This document shows positions 1-8,382 of a stretch of 28,182 bases of DNA, one piece after another. Under the pieces are notes generated by a model. That model ran no database searches. It was not told where the DNA came from and worked only from the letters and a program-made list of their open reading frames with translations. Source of the DNA: DAOTTI01 sp034437795 (GTDB lineage: Bacteria; Chloroflexota; UBA11872; UBA12225); NCBI GenBank assembly GCA_034437795.1, contig DAOTTI010000123.1:1-28182 (forward strand), in the 5' to 3' direction. Made by a program: the position numbers and the translations under genes. Position 1 is the first letter of the stretch; every line of letters begins with the position of its first letter.

Positions 1-29
1 GCCTGCAAGACATCCAGAAGCGGGATCAC
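1..29 (-). CDS. 5' end of an unknown gene running off the left edge
   Basis: Only nine codons are visible. A GTG codon at 29-27 on the minus strand opens a frame reading V/M-I-P-L-L-D-V-L-Q to the window edge. A very strong Shine-Dalgarno sequence (AGGAGGA, complement of 38-44) lies 8 nt upstream, and this is the main reason for calling a gene. The product cannot be identified from so little. It would be divergent from the sulfatase at 623, with the 294-307 palindrome between them. The call could be wrong if the frame closes just outside the window. Confidence 0.4.
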
Positions 30-293
30 CTGTCCATTCCTCCTCTATGTTCTCGTACGTGCCTGTCTTCGCCGTCCAACAGCCACGGTTTGCACGCCCT
101 TGGCAGGACCAGTGCGATGGGCCGGTTCGGGCCAGGGCCAGTCTCCTGGTATCTGCGGGCGGCTGCGTGGACCCTGCCACAGCCTATAGCCTTGGCCCGG
201 TCATGGCCACCCCGCCCGAGCAGGCCAGGGCTATGGGTGCGGCAACCGGCTCGCCAGCCGTGGCGCTCCCGTGCGACTAGATTGTATGCGAGC

Positions 294-307
294 GATTGTC
301 TACAATC
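294..307. promoter_or_regulatory. Candidate operator 1 (GATTGTCTACAATC)
   Basis: A 14-bp palindrome with 6-bp arms GATTGT/ACAATC. It has the same architecture, GATNGTnTACNATC, as the sites at 12475, 15660 and 17947. A second GATTGTAT half-site starts at 280. The right arm includes TACAAT (301-306), a good -10 hexamer for a plus-strand promoter, so a bound protein would block it. It lies between the partial minus-strand gene at 29 and sulfatase A at 623. The leader to sulfatase A would be about 310 nt. Confidence 0.45.
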
Positions 308-360
308 CAGCGACAAATGAGGTATGGGCGTGTGCCAAAGGTCCAGATGGCGTCACGCCG

Positions 361-425
361 TGGCCCTCGTCCCCCGCCCCGCATCGGAGCTGGCGCGGCC
401 CCCGCCGAAGGGGGTGAGGTCCGCT
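361..425. repeat. GC-rich dispersed intergenic repeat, copy 1
   Basis: This stretch shares modules with 12600-12770. Both have GGCCCTCGT followed by CCCCCGC, and later an identical 19-mer GCCGAAGGGGGTGAGGTCC at 404-422 and 12706-12724. It contains a short C5/G5 hairpin. I see no convincing gene between 30 and 622: the open frames there lack ribosome-binding sites and family motifs. The repeat lies between candidate operator 1 and sulfatase A. Confidence 0.5.
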
Positions 426-574
426 GCGGCCGCTGGTCCGGAAGGTCTGCGTCTACCTGCGATGCGTAGAGCCTTGTCTTCGGGCAACGGTGCTGTGCGC
501 CGGCACGCGGCGGATGCATGGATCGCCGCGCCCGGCGTCGCCGGCCCCTTACTGGCGCTGGCGACGGCCTCGCT

Positions 575-612
575 CAAGCGACACCTAAGCTGACAAGCGA
601 CACCTAAGTTGA
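575..612 (+). repeat. 19-bp tandem repeat before sulfatase A
   Basis: Two head-to-tail copies of CAAGCGACACCTAAGYTGA (575-593 and 594-612) differ at one base. The second copy ends 10 nt before the ATG at 623, just ahead of the GGAGAG Shine-Dalgarno (615-620). It may be a regulatory repeat or a simple replication duplication. Confidence 0.7.
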
Positions 613-622
613 GTGGAGAGCG

Positions 623-2206
623 ATGGACGGTTCAGATACCGCACGCCCAGGCCAGCCCAACCGGCTCCCGCGCCCCAACGTCATCCTGCTGATGGCGGAC
701 CAGCTCCGCGCCGATGCCCTCGGCTTCGCGGGCAACCCCATCGTCCGCACGCCCCACCTGGACCGGCTGGCGGCCCGAGGCGTCATCTTCGAGCAGGCCT
801 ACGTCCAGTGCCCTGTATGCATGGCCTCGCGGGCGGCGCTCCACACCGGCCGCTATCCACGCTCGCTCCGCGTGCGCAGCATGGGCCTCCTGCCCCCGGA
901 CGAGACCACCCTGGCCGAGACGCTCAAGCGCGCCGGGTACGTCACCGGCCTCTTCGGCAAGCTCCACTTCACTCCAATGGGCTATACCACGCGCGTGCTA
1001 GGCACCGATTATGAGCTGAGCACGGCCTGGCCCTTCCTCCAGCCGGCCGGCATCCTCTCGGCCGGCACCCGCGCCGCGGCCGATGATCCGTACAAGCGCA
1101 ACTACGGCTTCGACGTGAACAAGGGCGTCGGGGATCTCACCTGGGGGTACTACCTGGACTGGCTCCATAATGAGGCGCCGGAGCACGTCAAGGACCACGT
1201 GGCGGAGAACTGGGGGCTGGGGCGCAACGGCGTGCATTACGGCGATAGCCCGCCAGCCACCCGTCTCTTCCAGCCAATCGTGACCGACTTCTTCGACTCC
1301 CATCTGCCCGCAGAGGTGCATCCGTCGGCGTACATCGTCCGCGAGGCCCTCGCCTTCGCGCGGGCCAACCAGGGGCGCCCCTTCTTCGCCCACGTCTCGT
1401 TCGTCGATCCTCACCACCCGTTCAACGCGCCCATCCCCTACAACCGCCTGTACCCGCCGCCGGAGATGCCCGTCCCGCCGGAGATCGACCGCCAGGCCTG
1501 CTTTCCACCGGACCTGCCGGAGCCGGTGCGCCAGCGTATCGCGCGCTTCGCCCAGGCCACACCCGACCTGTGGCAGTGGGCGCTGGCGAACTACTACGGC
1601 ATGGTGTCGCACATCGACTGGTGCATCGGGCAGCTCCTGGATGGCCTGGAGGCGCTGGGCCTGCTGGACAACACCCTGATCATCTTTACCGCCGACCACG
1701 GCGAGTACGTCGGCGACCACCGCCTCCTCTACAAAGGCTCGCTCCTGTTCGACGGCCTCATCCGAGTGCCCCTCCTCTTCGCCTGGGGCACCCGCCTGCA
1801 GCCGGGGCGCCGCATCCGCTCCCTGGTGCAGGAGATCGACGTCTACCCGACGATCTTGTCGCTGCTGGGGCTACCGGTCCACGCCGGGGTGCAGGGCAAG
1901 GACCTCTCGCCCATGCTGACCGGCGGCGCGGAGTTCGGGTATGACCACGTCATCTGCGAGCTAGACCTGCTGCCGGACCCGCAGTATCAGCCGTCGTGCG
2001 CCATGCGCAGCCGTGAGTGGAAGCTGAACTACTTCCCTACCGCCCGCACCGGTCTTCTATTCAACCTCGTGGACGACCCCGACGAGCGGCGCAACCTCTT
2101 CTTCGAGCCGGGGTGCGCCAGGATCCGCGAGGCGCTGCTCAGGGACCTGCTGGAGGTGCTCTATGAGACAAAGGACCCGCTACCGATCCGCCTGAGCCAG
2201 GCGTGA
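623..2206 (+). CDS. Sulfatase A (type I, formylglycine-dependent)
   Basis: A 527-residue arylsulfatase/alkaline-phosphatase-superfamily enzyme predicted to hydrolyse sulfate esters, probably on a carbohydrate. The activation motif is C66-M-A-S-R70 followed by T-G. Cys66 would be converted to formylglycine. Ala replaces the usual Pro, a variant the family tolerates. N-terminal metal ligands D26-Q27 and the later D358-H359 are present. No signal peptide is seen, so it is probably cytoplasmic. The C-terminal region with a terminal NLF/DDP-type motif is intact, and length is normal for the family. The start is supported by GGAGAG 3-4 nt upstream. It is the first gene of a pair with the solute-binding protein at 2383 (176-bp gap). 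The exact substrate cannot be read from sequence. Confidence 0.93.
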   Translation: MDGSDTARPGQPNRLPRPNVILLMADQLRADALGFAGNPIVRTPHLDRLAARGVIFEQAYVQCPVCMASRAALHTGRYPRSLRVRSMGLLPPDETTLAETLKRAGYVTGLFGKLHFTPMGYTTRVLGTDYELSTAWPFLQPAGILSAGTRAAADDPYKRNYGFDVNKGVGDLTWGYYLDWLHNEAPEHVKDHVAENWGLGRNGVHYGDSPPATRLFQPIVTDFFDSHLPAEVHPSAYIVREALAFARANQGRPFFAHVSFVDPHHPFNAPIPYNRLYPPPEMPVPPEIDRQACFPPDLPEPVRQRIARFAQATPDLWQWALANYYGMVSHIDWCIGQLLDGLEALGLLDNTLIIFTADHGEYVGDHRLLYKGSLLFDGLIRVPLLFAWGTRLQPGRRIRSLVQEIDVYPTILSLLGLPVHAGVQGKDLSPMLTGGAEFGYDHVICELDLLPDPQYQPSCAMRSREWKLNYFPTARTGLLFNLVDDPDERRNLFFEPGCARIREALLRDLLEVLYETKDPLPIRLSQA

Positions 2207-2226
2207 GGCAGCCACCGGTATCGCCG

Positions 2227-2338
2227 GTACCACCGGTACCAGGTGGGTCACTCCGGCCGCCACCGATCGATGCCGCCTGCACGATCGCACCGGCTACGGG
2301 AGTACCACCGGTACCAGGTGGGTCACTCCGGCCGCCAC
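2227..2338 (+). repeat. Pair of identical 37-bp direct repeats
   Basis: Copies at 2227-2263 and 2302-2338 are identical over 37 bp, starting GTACCACCGGTACCAGGTGG, with 38 bp between them. They fill the gap between sulfatase A and the solute-binding protein. A frame through them gives repeated P/G-rich peptide, which is why the next gene should start at 2383 and not upstream. Confidence 0.85.
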
Positions 2339-2382
2339 GAGCATGGCGGCGCTTGGCCCACGTTCGTCAGGAGGCATTAGCA

Positions 2383-3840
2383 ATGGTTACCACGGTTGCT
2401 CAACTCGAACGGCGAAGCAGAGCACGGCTACCTGCACCTATGGGCCGCAGCATGAACCTCGCCACGGACACGATCCGAGCCGCCCCGGGGTCTGGCGGGG
2501 CGCCTTCGGCTGCGCCCGGCGCATCGCGCCGGCATGTGCTCTTGCTGGGAACTCCGGCGGCGCTATTGGCTAGCTGTGGCGGCGTCGGCCGTAGCGAGGC
2601 ACCGGCGGGGGCCAAGCTGCCACCGAGCCGGCTGGACCTCTGGCCGATCGCTGAGGGAAAGGCGCTGGACAATCTGCTCGAGCGCTTCCGGGCGAACGCA
2701 CCGCAAATCACGGTTAACCGTGAAGACGGCACCAGCCTCACCAAGGTACAGGCGGCGCTGGCGGCTGGGACGCCGCCGGACGTCGCTGGCGCCATCATCG
2801 CTAACCTGGGCGACATCATCTCCCGCGGCCTAGCCGAGTCGCTCACCCAGCTCCTGAAAGGGCAGCGGGGTTGGCAACCCGAGGGGATCCCACCCGGACT
2901 GAGGGCAGTGCACAGCTTCCGCGGCGAGTTGCTCGCCTCCCCATATGTCACGAATACGACGCCCATTGCCATCAATCTGGAGTTGCTGGAGCGGGCGAAC
3001 CTAAAGCTGCCCCCTGCCACCTGGACCTACGATATGTTGGCCGATTACGCCGTGGGCATGACCCGGCGCTCAGGCGCTGACACGATGTACTGGGGATATG
3101 CCGCGCCGTTCCAGGCCGACTTTACTGCCACCAACGACTTCAACTCCATCCTGAACAGCTTCGGCGGCTCTTACGTTGATGCGGCGGGGGAGAAGGCAGC
3201 GTTCGCCGGGCCGGCGGGGCAAGCTGCCCTGGACTGGCTGGTTAGCCTGGTGCGGAGCAAGCAGGTGTCGCCAGTGCCCTGGCCGGCGGAATGGCTGGCC
3301 CAGAGCGGTCCGCTGGGGGCACGGGGCCGTGCCTTCGCCGCCGGCGCTTCCGGCGGGGCGGCAATGATCCCGCTGGAAACCGGTGGCCTCAAGCCCGTCG
3401 AGCAGACGGCGAGCTTCCGTTTCCAGGTGGTCCTCCCTCCGCGGAAGGCGAAGATGGCTAACCACGCCTCCGCAGGGTCATGGTTCATCGTCAAGGGGGC
3501 GCCCCACCGCGACGCGGCCGTCGAGTTTATCCGCTTCGCCGCCCTACCGGAGGAATTGGCTCGCTGGGCGCTGGAGCAGGAGCGTATCCCTCCCCACGAC
3601 GCAGCGGCCGCCCGTCCGGAATGGCAAGACTATGAAAAGCGTAAGCCGGCCATGGCCATCTACCGCGAGGCGGCGAAGGGGGCGGTGACCTACCCGGCCA
3701 TCGGCGGCTGGGGCGACGCCCGCGCCGCTGTGGCGGACGCCATCGCCAGCGCGCTGCAGGGTACCGCCACACCCCGTGCAGCCCTTGAGGAGGCGGCGCG
3801 CCTTGCCGACGCTGCCTTCGCCAGGGCTCGGAGCGGCTAG
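2383..3840 (+). CDS. ABC transporter solute-binding lipoprotein 1
   Basis: A 485-residue family 1 extracellular solute-binding protein, likely the sugar-capture component of an ABC importer. The N-terminus carries a twin-arginine signal (S48-R-R then a hydrophobic run) ending in a lipobox L-L-A-S-C65, so the mature protein should be lipid-anchored outside the membrane. The AAGTPPD-type motif common in this family is present around residues 125-130. The start is the ATG at 2383, with AGGAGG 8 nt upstream. The longer open frame from 2203 is repeat-derived. It is the nearest local homologue of the truncated protein at 17354 (both share a WQPEG segment). It follows sulfatase A. No permease or ATPase gene is nearby, so its membrane partners must be encoded elsewhere. 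Confidence 0.9.
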   Translation: MVTTVAQLERRSRARLPAPMGRSMNLATDTIRAAPGSGGAPSAAPGASRRHVLLLGTPAALLASCGGVGRSEAPAGAKLPPSRLDLWPIAEGKALDNLLERFRANAPQITVNREDGTSLTKVQAALAAGTPPDVAGAIIANLGDIISRGLAESLTQLLKGQRGWQPEGIPPGLRAVHSFRGELLASPYVTNTTPIAINLELLERANLKLPPATWTYDMLADYAVGMTRRSGADTMYWGYAAPFQADFTATNDFNSILNSFGGSYVDAAGEKAAFAGPAGQAALDWLVSLVRSKQVSPVPWPAEWLAQSGPLGARGRAFAAGASGGAAMIPLETGGLKPVEQTASFRFQVVLPPRKAKMANHASAGSWFIVKGAPHRDAAVEFIRFAALPEELARWALEQERIPPHDAAAARPEWQDYEKRKPAMAIYREAAKGAVTYPAIGGWGDARAAVADAIASALQGTATPRAALEEAARLADAAFARARSG

Positions 3841-3876
3841 CGTGGCAGGCCAAGCGCCGTTGATGGCCAATCGACA

Positions 3877-3932
3877 GCCAGCTATCCCCTGGACCTGCAT
3901 CCGGCCCGTGTCCGCGTCCAGGGGAGGCTGGC
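3877..3932. terminator. Long hairpin between convergent genes
   Basis: Arms 3877-3894 and 3916-3932 pair over about 17 bp with one small bulge (GCCAGC and CCCCTGGAC blocks), with a 21-nt loop. It lies between the stop of SBP 1 (3840) and the convergent stop of sulfatase B (4027), a natural place for a bidirectional terminator. There is no T-tract, so intrinsic termination is not certain. Confidence 0.5.
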
Positions 3933-4026
3933 GCGGTGAGCAGCAGCGATGCCCACCTAGCCCGCGCCCGCAGCGCGTGGGAACCGGCAGTCCTGCTGTC
4001 TGCGCCTGACCACCCACCTATCCCGC

Positions 4027-5538
4027 CTATCCCGGGCCCGCAGGGCGTGGATCACCCGCTTCGATCGTGCGCTCCAACAAGCGCCGGCGCAGCGCCTCTT
4101 CCTGCTCGCGGTAGGCAGGATGGCCGGCCAGATTAGTTAGCTCCCAGGGGTCCGCGCGAAGGTCATACAGCTCGGCCGTATCGTCGACGTAGTGGCAGTA
4201 CTTCCACTGGGCAGTGCGTAGCATCCGTCCCCGCGTGAGGAAGAACGTCCCCGATTCCACCAACGGTAGCTCCTGCAGGGGCCGGTCGGACGACACACCC
4301 GCCAGCGCGTCACGCAGGGCCGCTCGCGGGCCGCCGGACGGGCGGGGCTGGCGGCTGCCCGCCTCGGCGTAGGTGCAGTCACGCGCTGGCGCGCGACCGG
4401 CGAGCACGTCGAGGAGGCTCCGGCCATTGATTGGGGACGATGCTGGTGCCGCAACGCCGGCCACCTGCAGGAGCGTTGGGAACAGGTCTACGAGTTCTAC
4501 CTGGATGTCGCTGACAGCGCCGGGCGACAGTGCCGGCAGGCCGCGAACCACCAGCGGCGACTGGATCAGGCAGTCATAGAAGGCCGCACACTTGCGGCTC
4601 AAGCCGTGCTCACCCAGGAACTCCCCGTGGTCCCCATGCACCACGATGATCATCTCATCCAGCAGGCCATCCGCGCGGAGCGCGTCAAAGAGCAGCCCCA
4701 GGCAGTGGTCGACGTAGGCCAGCGCACCATAGTACAGCGACGACGCCATGCGCACCTGGGCATCATCCATCAGGTAATGCCAGGCGCCATAGTAGTAGAC
4801 CTGCTGCACCGCCGGCTTCGTTTCCAGTTCGCCGGGCCGGCGCGGCGGGAGCGGCATCGTCTCTGGCGGATACCGGGTGTCATACGGTGCCGGAGGACGG
4901 AATGGCGGGTGCGGGTCGGCGAAGCTGAGCCAGGTAAAGGTGGGTGTGGGGCGGTGGCGCCGGATGAACGCCAGCGCGCCATCGACGTTGGCCCGCGCTG
5001 GCGCCTCGTCGGCTGGCGCCGGATAGCGCCCGCCCGACCAGATGGGTAGGGGATGTTCGCCCCATCGGAAGCGCCGCGGCTGCGCCGCCAGCACCGCGGG
5101 GTCGATCGGGATAGGCGGATCTGGCCAAGGCTGGCCCCAGGCGGCCTGCTGGCGGGCACGTAGCCGCTCTTCGCCAACCACCTCGACAAAGCCCGCGGCC
5201 GCTGGCTCAGCGAAGCAGTGGTTCTTGCCGAACAAACCACAGACGTAGCCGGCCTCCCGCAACAATCCGGGGAGATGGACCTCCTGCGGCGCCAGGAGCC
5301 GGGTGTTATCCCGGCAGCCCGTCTGACTGGGGTAACGTCCGGTGAACAGGCTCGTGCGCGATGGCACGCACAGCGGCGACGCGACGGTGGCGTGTGTGAA
5401 CCGTGTCCCCTCGGCCGCCAGCCGGTCGAGATGGGGCGTGGGGGCGATCGGGTTGCCATAGCACCCCAGCGCCCGCGCCGGCAGGTGTTCGATGGTCACG
5501 AGCAGGATGCTGGGTCGACGGTGACCGGCAGCTACCAT
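4027..5538 (-). CDS. Sulfatase B, with altered N-terminal metal ligands
   Basis: A 503-residue type I sulfatase. Activation motif C57-V-P-S-R61 followed by FTG is canonical, and D303-H304 of the later metal site is kept. The N-terminal motif that normally reads T-D-Q is T-I-E17-H18 here, so a core metal-binding Asp is replaced by Glu (seen in sequence; effect unknown). No signal peptide is evident, implying a cytoplasmic enzyme. The start at the ATG at 5538 lacks a Shine-Dalgarno. TATCTT hexamers lie just upstream within 11-bp repeats, compatible with a leaderless or very short leader. It is the last gene of the minus-strand run starting at 12186 and lies 96 bp after SBP 2. Substrate unknown. 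Confidence 0.9.
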   Translation of the reverse strand: MVAAGHRRPSILLVTIEHLPARALGCYGNPIAPTPHLDRLAAEGTRFTHATVASPLCVPSRTSLFTGRYPSQTGCRDNTRLLAPQEVHLPGLLREAGYVCGLFGKNHCFAEPAAAGFVEVVGEERLRARQQAAWGQPWPDPPIPIDPAVLAAQPRRFRWGEHPLPIWSGGRYPAPADEAPARANVDGALAFIRRHRPTPTFTWLSFADPHPPFRPPAPYDTRYPPETMPLPPRRPGELETKPAVQQVYYYGAWHYLMDDAQVRMASSLYYGALAYVDHCLGLLFDALRADGLLDEMIIVVHGDHGEFLGEHGLSRKCAAFYDCLIQSPLVVRGLPALSPGAVSDIQVELVDLFPTLLQVAGVAAPASSPINGRSLLDVLAGRAPARDCTYAEAGSRQPRPSGGPRAALRDALAGVSSDRPLQELPLVESGTFFLTRGRMLRTAQWKYCHYVDDTAELYDLRADPWELTNLAGHPAYREQEEALRRRLLERTIEAGDPRPAGPG

Positions 5539-5594
5539 ACGTAAGATACACGTAAGATACGTCAGATGCTAGGTCGATGGTGACCGGCAGCTAC
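5507..5594 (-). repeat. Duplicated 5' end of sulfatase B plus 11-bp tandem repeat
   Basis: A 29-bp segment at 5507-5535, coding for residues 2-11 of sulfatase B, recurs at 5566-5594 with two mismatches. The outer copy would encode V-A-A-G-H-H-R-P-S-I and then hits a stop. Between them ACGTAAGATAC is repeated head-to-tail (5539-5549, 5550-5560). On the minus strand the 11-mers supply TATCTT hexamers directly ahead of the sulfatase ATG. Confidence 0.8.
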
Positions 5595-5634
5595 TCGTGC
5601 AGCATACGCCGCCGGCCGTGGCTGACGGCCTCCA

Positions 5635-7035
5635 TCAGGACGCCGCCCCACGGAGCAGCTCGTCAATGCGCGGCATGAGCTGCTCCACCACCTGCTTGGC
5701 CGGCGCCTCACCCTGCCAGACCGGCGCCAGGCCGGGGATGATGATGTCCTGCAGCTCGACGTACCTGGGGCTGGTGATCGATGGGGTGCCGTAGTCGGAG
5801 AGGTCGAGGGCCACGTGCCGGTGCTCCGGCGGTTGCAGCTTGAGATACTCCGGCCCCAGCGGCTTCCAGGCTGGGAGGAACTCCTTGTGGCGCACGTGCC
5901 ACAGGGCGTGCTTGGGGCCGCCCATGATCCGAACCCAGGCCCAGGACAGTTCCGGGTGGCGCGTGGACTTGAGCATGGCGTACACGTTGGTGATGATGGT
6001 GGTACCGGCCGGGCCACCTCCGTTGGGGCGGGGTAGCGGCGCAAAGTCCCAGGTAAACGGCACGTCGCGAAACGTAGGGCCCACATTCGTGAGCGAGACG
6101 GCCATCGCCAGGCGCCCGCGCGCTACCAGCGTCGCGCCGGCCCCCTGGCCCGCGATGTCGTCGTCGAACGGAATGGAGCGGTCACGATAGCGCATGTCCT
6201 GGTAAAGCTGCAACAGCTCCAGGGTGCGGGGATCGTTGAGTGCGCCCCGGCGCGGGTCTTCCAGACGATCGACCACTTTACCACCGTTGGCGTATAGCTG
6301 CGATGAGAGGCGGCTCAGGAGCGACACGTCCCAGAGAAACCCGAAGCGCGTCTCGCGCCCCGTCGCGCCGCGCCTGGTCAGGCGCAGGGCATCCTCGCGC
6401 AGGCGATTCCAGGTCCAGGTCCGGTCGCGGTAATCGGCTGGGGGCGGCTTAAGACCGGCCTGTTCGAACGCCGTCTGGTTATAGACGATTAGGTAACCGT
6501 TCGGCCCCGTGCTCAGGCCATAGAATTTGCCCCGATACTGGCCGGCCTTCCAGGGCGCCGGAAACAGCTGCCGCGGGTCGAACTGCGGATCGCGTGAGGC
6601 ATAGGGATCCAGCGGGCGGAGCGCCTCTCGCGCCACCAGGAATGGCAGGTAATACTCGTCGACGCGGGCGGTGTCCGGCTCGGTACCGGCCGCCAGCTGG
6701 GCCTGGAGCTTCTCAAAGTAGCCGCCCGTCAGCGGCTCGATCTCCACCCGTGCCCCGGGAAACGCCGGCTCGAAGTCTTCCTTCACCAGCTGCGCCAGGT
6801 AGGCGAGGCTATCCGGCGCCGTGTCCTTGGAGCCGAAGCGGATCACGACGCCCTGCGTTGCCGGCGCTGGAGCCGGCATCGCGCCACGTTCCCGCGCCCC
6901 GCAAGCCGCGGCTGCCGTTGCCAGAGTGACCAGCGGGCCAGCGGCAACCTGCCGGCGCATGAGACGTGGGGCGACGACGCGCGGCGAAGGCGCCACCTGC
7001 CGGACATCATGCACGATGCGCGCGGTCTTCTCCAT
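5635..7035 (-). CDS. ABC transporter solute-binding lipoprotein 2
   Basis: A 466-residue family 1 solute-binding protein, probably capturing a sugar or oligosaccharide outside the membrane. The N-terminal signal has R27-R28, a hydrophobic stretch and a lipobox T-A-A-A-A-C45. The AAGTEPD motif and the Tyr/Trp-rich binding-protein body are present, and length is normal. The ATG at 7035 is preceded by AAGGAG about 13 nt upstream and a closer GAGAG. It differs clearly from SBP 1 and SBP 3, so the three probably recognise different ligands. It sits between the M24 gene (102-bp gap) and sulfatase B in one direction of transcription. No permease is present locally. Confidence 0.9.
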   Translation of the reverse strand: MEKTARIVHDVRQVAPSPRVVAPRLMRRQVAAGPLVTLATAAAACGARERGAMPAPAPATQGVVIRFGSKDTAPDSLAYLAQLVKEDFEPAFPGARVEIEPLTGGYFEKLQAQLAAGTEPDTARVDEYYLPFLVAREALRPLDPYASRDPQFDPRQLFPAPWKAGQYRGKFYGLSTGPNGYLIVYNQTAFEQAGLKPPPADYRDRTWTWNRLREDALRLTRRGATGRETRFGFLWDVSLLSRLSSQLYANGGKVVDRLEDPRRGALNDPRTLELLQLYQDMRYRDRSIPFDDDIAGQGAGATLVARGRLAMAVSLTNVGPTFRDVPFTWDFAPLPRPNGGGPAGTTIITNVYAMLKSTRHPELSWAWVRIMGGPKHALWHVRHKEFLPAWKPLGPEYLKLQPPEHRHVALDLSDYGTPSITSPRYVELQDIIIPGLAPVWQGEAPAKQVVEQLMPRIDELLRGAAS

Positions 7036-7137
7036 CAGGGTTCTCTCACTCCTTTCTCCCGTGACGGAACGCACCGGCATCCCCCGGCCATCCCTGACCA
7101 CGACGACAGCCACCGGCGCCGGCAGCCGGCGCGCCGC

Positions 7138-8382
7138 TTATGTGGCCAGATCGCGTGAGGCACACTCGGACAGGACCTCGGGGGCTCCGACCTCGCGCAC
7201 CGCGATCAGGTCTTCCAGCCGCACGCCGCCCCAACCGTCGTAGTAGATGCCGGGCTCGATGGTATAGACCTCGCCCGCCTCCAGGACGTGCCCGTTCGCG
7301 GGGTGGAGCACCGGCGGCTCGTGATACTGCAGGCCGGTGCTGTGGCCCAGGATGTGCGGGAAGGCCGCGCCGTGCCCCGCCCCGGCGATCAGGCCACGCG
7401 CCGCCGCGTCAACCTGCGCGCAGGTCGCGCCCGCGCGAGCGGCCTCGATGGCGGCCAGCTGCGCCTCACGCACGATCCGGTAGATCTCGCGCTGGCGGCC
7501 ATCCGGCTCACCCACGGTGTGCACGCGGGTCAGATCAGTCCAGTAGCCATCGGCATAGGCGCCGAGCTCGATCGTCACCAGGTCGCCGGCCTGCAGCCGG
7601 CGGGGCGTGGAGAGATTGAAGTGCAGGCAGGCCTTGGCCGTATGCGGGCCGGACATGACGCTGGCGAAGCCACGTGCCCGCTCCACGCGCCGCCCGCCGA
7701 CCTCCTGGCCGCTGCAACGGTAGATGGCCCACTCCACCGCCTCCGCCACATCCATCTCCGTCGTGCCGGGCCGGATCGCCTCTCGCCCCGCGGCGAGGCC
7801 ACGCGCCGCCACCGCGTTCGCCATGCGCAGTGCCGCAATCTCCGGCGCGCTCTTGACCATCCGCGCTGTGCGCAGCGCGCCGGTGGCATCGCGGAATGCC
7901 GCCTGGGGCAGAGCGCGCCGCAGCGCCGCCAGCGACGCCTCTGACGGCACCCGTACCTCGCCCTCCCAGTGCGGCACCCCCAGCAGGTCGAACGACCCCT
8001 CATAGCCCAGCGTCGATCGCTCCAGCCCCCGCTCGCGGCAGATGACGGCCAGCTCAGCGGCCAGGTTCTCGTCGGGGCCGGTGAGGCGCTCAAGGGGCAG
8101 CGGCAGGTAGCTACGGATGTCGTCCGTCCAGGCGCCGGCGGCGAACGGCTCCTCGCCCCGGGCCACGACCAGCGCAGCCTTCCCCGAGACGGGGAAGACG
8201 GCGGCGCACAGGCCGTTCATTGGCCAGAAGCCGGTGGTATAAAGAATGTTCTCCGGCAGGCGCAGGAGCAGGGCGTCCAGCCCCGCCTCCTGCATCTGCG
8301 CCCGCAGCCGCGCCAGACGCGCCTCGTCCGGCTGGCGATAGGCTACTCCACCCATGCCCAGTGCGCTCAGTTCTGCTGCCAT
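7138..8382 (-). CDS. M24 family metallopeptidase-like hydrolase (Xaa-Pro peptidase/creatinase fold)
   Basis: A 414-residue protein with an N-terminal creatinase-like domain (about 1-170) and a C-terminal pita-bread domain. Metal ligands by alignment are E272, D283, H347, E376 and E390. The first is Asp in most M24 peptidases, so the Glu is unusual. The G-H-S-T-G and T-I-E-P-G motifs are intact. M24 proteins cleave X-Pro bonds or act as C-N hydrolases such as creatinase, so peptidase activity is not assured. The ATG at 8382 has AGGGAG four nt upstream. No signal peptide is seen. It lies in the middle of the sugar cluster between the SDR (191-bp gap) and SBP 2. Its link to sulfated glycans is unclear. 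Confidence 0.85.
   Translation of the reverse strand: MAAELSALGMGGVAYRQPDEARLARLRAQMQEAGLDALLLRLPENILYTTGFWPMNGLCAAVFPVSGKAALVVARGEEPFAAGAWTDDIRSYLPLPLERLTGPDENLAAELAVICRERGLERSTLGYEGSFDLLGVPHWEGEVRVPSEASLAALRRALPQAAFRDATGALRTARMVKSAPEIAALRMANAVAARGLAAGREAIRPGTTEMDVAEAVEWAIYRCSGQEVGGRRVERARGFASVMSGPHTAKACLHFNLSTPRRLQAGDLVTIELGAYADGYWTDLTRVHTVGEPDGRQREIYRIVREAQLAAIEAARAGATCAQVDAAARGLIAGAGHGAAFPHILGHSTGLQYHEPPVLHPANGHVLEAGEVYTIEPGIYYDGWGGVRLEDLIAVREVGAPEVLSECASRDLAT

Noticed and set aside
30..316. Small open frames on both strands near the left end
   Set aside because: None has a Shine-Dalgarno or a recognisable motif, and composition is low-complexity Arg/Pro/Ala.
998..1720. Open frame on the minus strand opposite sulfatase A
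   Set aside because: It is a mirror of the high-GC codon pattern of the sulfatase: Val/Arg-rich composition, no ribosome-binding site and no family motif.
2203..2382. N-terminal extension of solute-binding protein 1
   Set aside because: It overlaps the sulfatase A stop and encodes the two 37-bp repeats. The ATG at 2383 has a strong ribosome-binding site and leads into the Tat signal.
3950..4050. GCCCGCAGSGCGTGG direct repeat near the sulfatase B 3' end
   Set aside because: It is a short GC-rich similarity partly within coding sequence, not distinguishable from composition bias.
5539..5560. Possible CRISPR-like short repeat
   Set aside because: There are only two 11-bp units with no spacers. 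The other short repeats in the window also lack regular unique spacers, and no cas gene is present.
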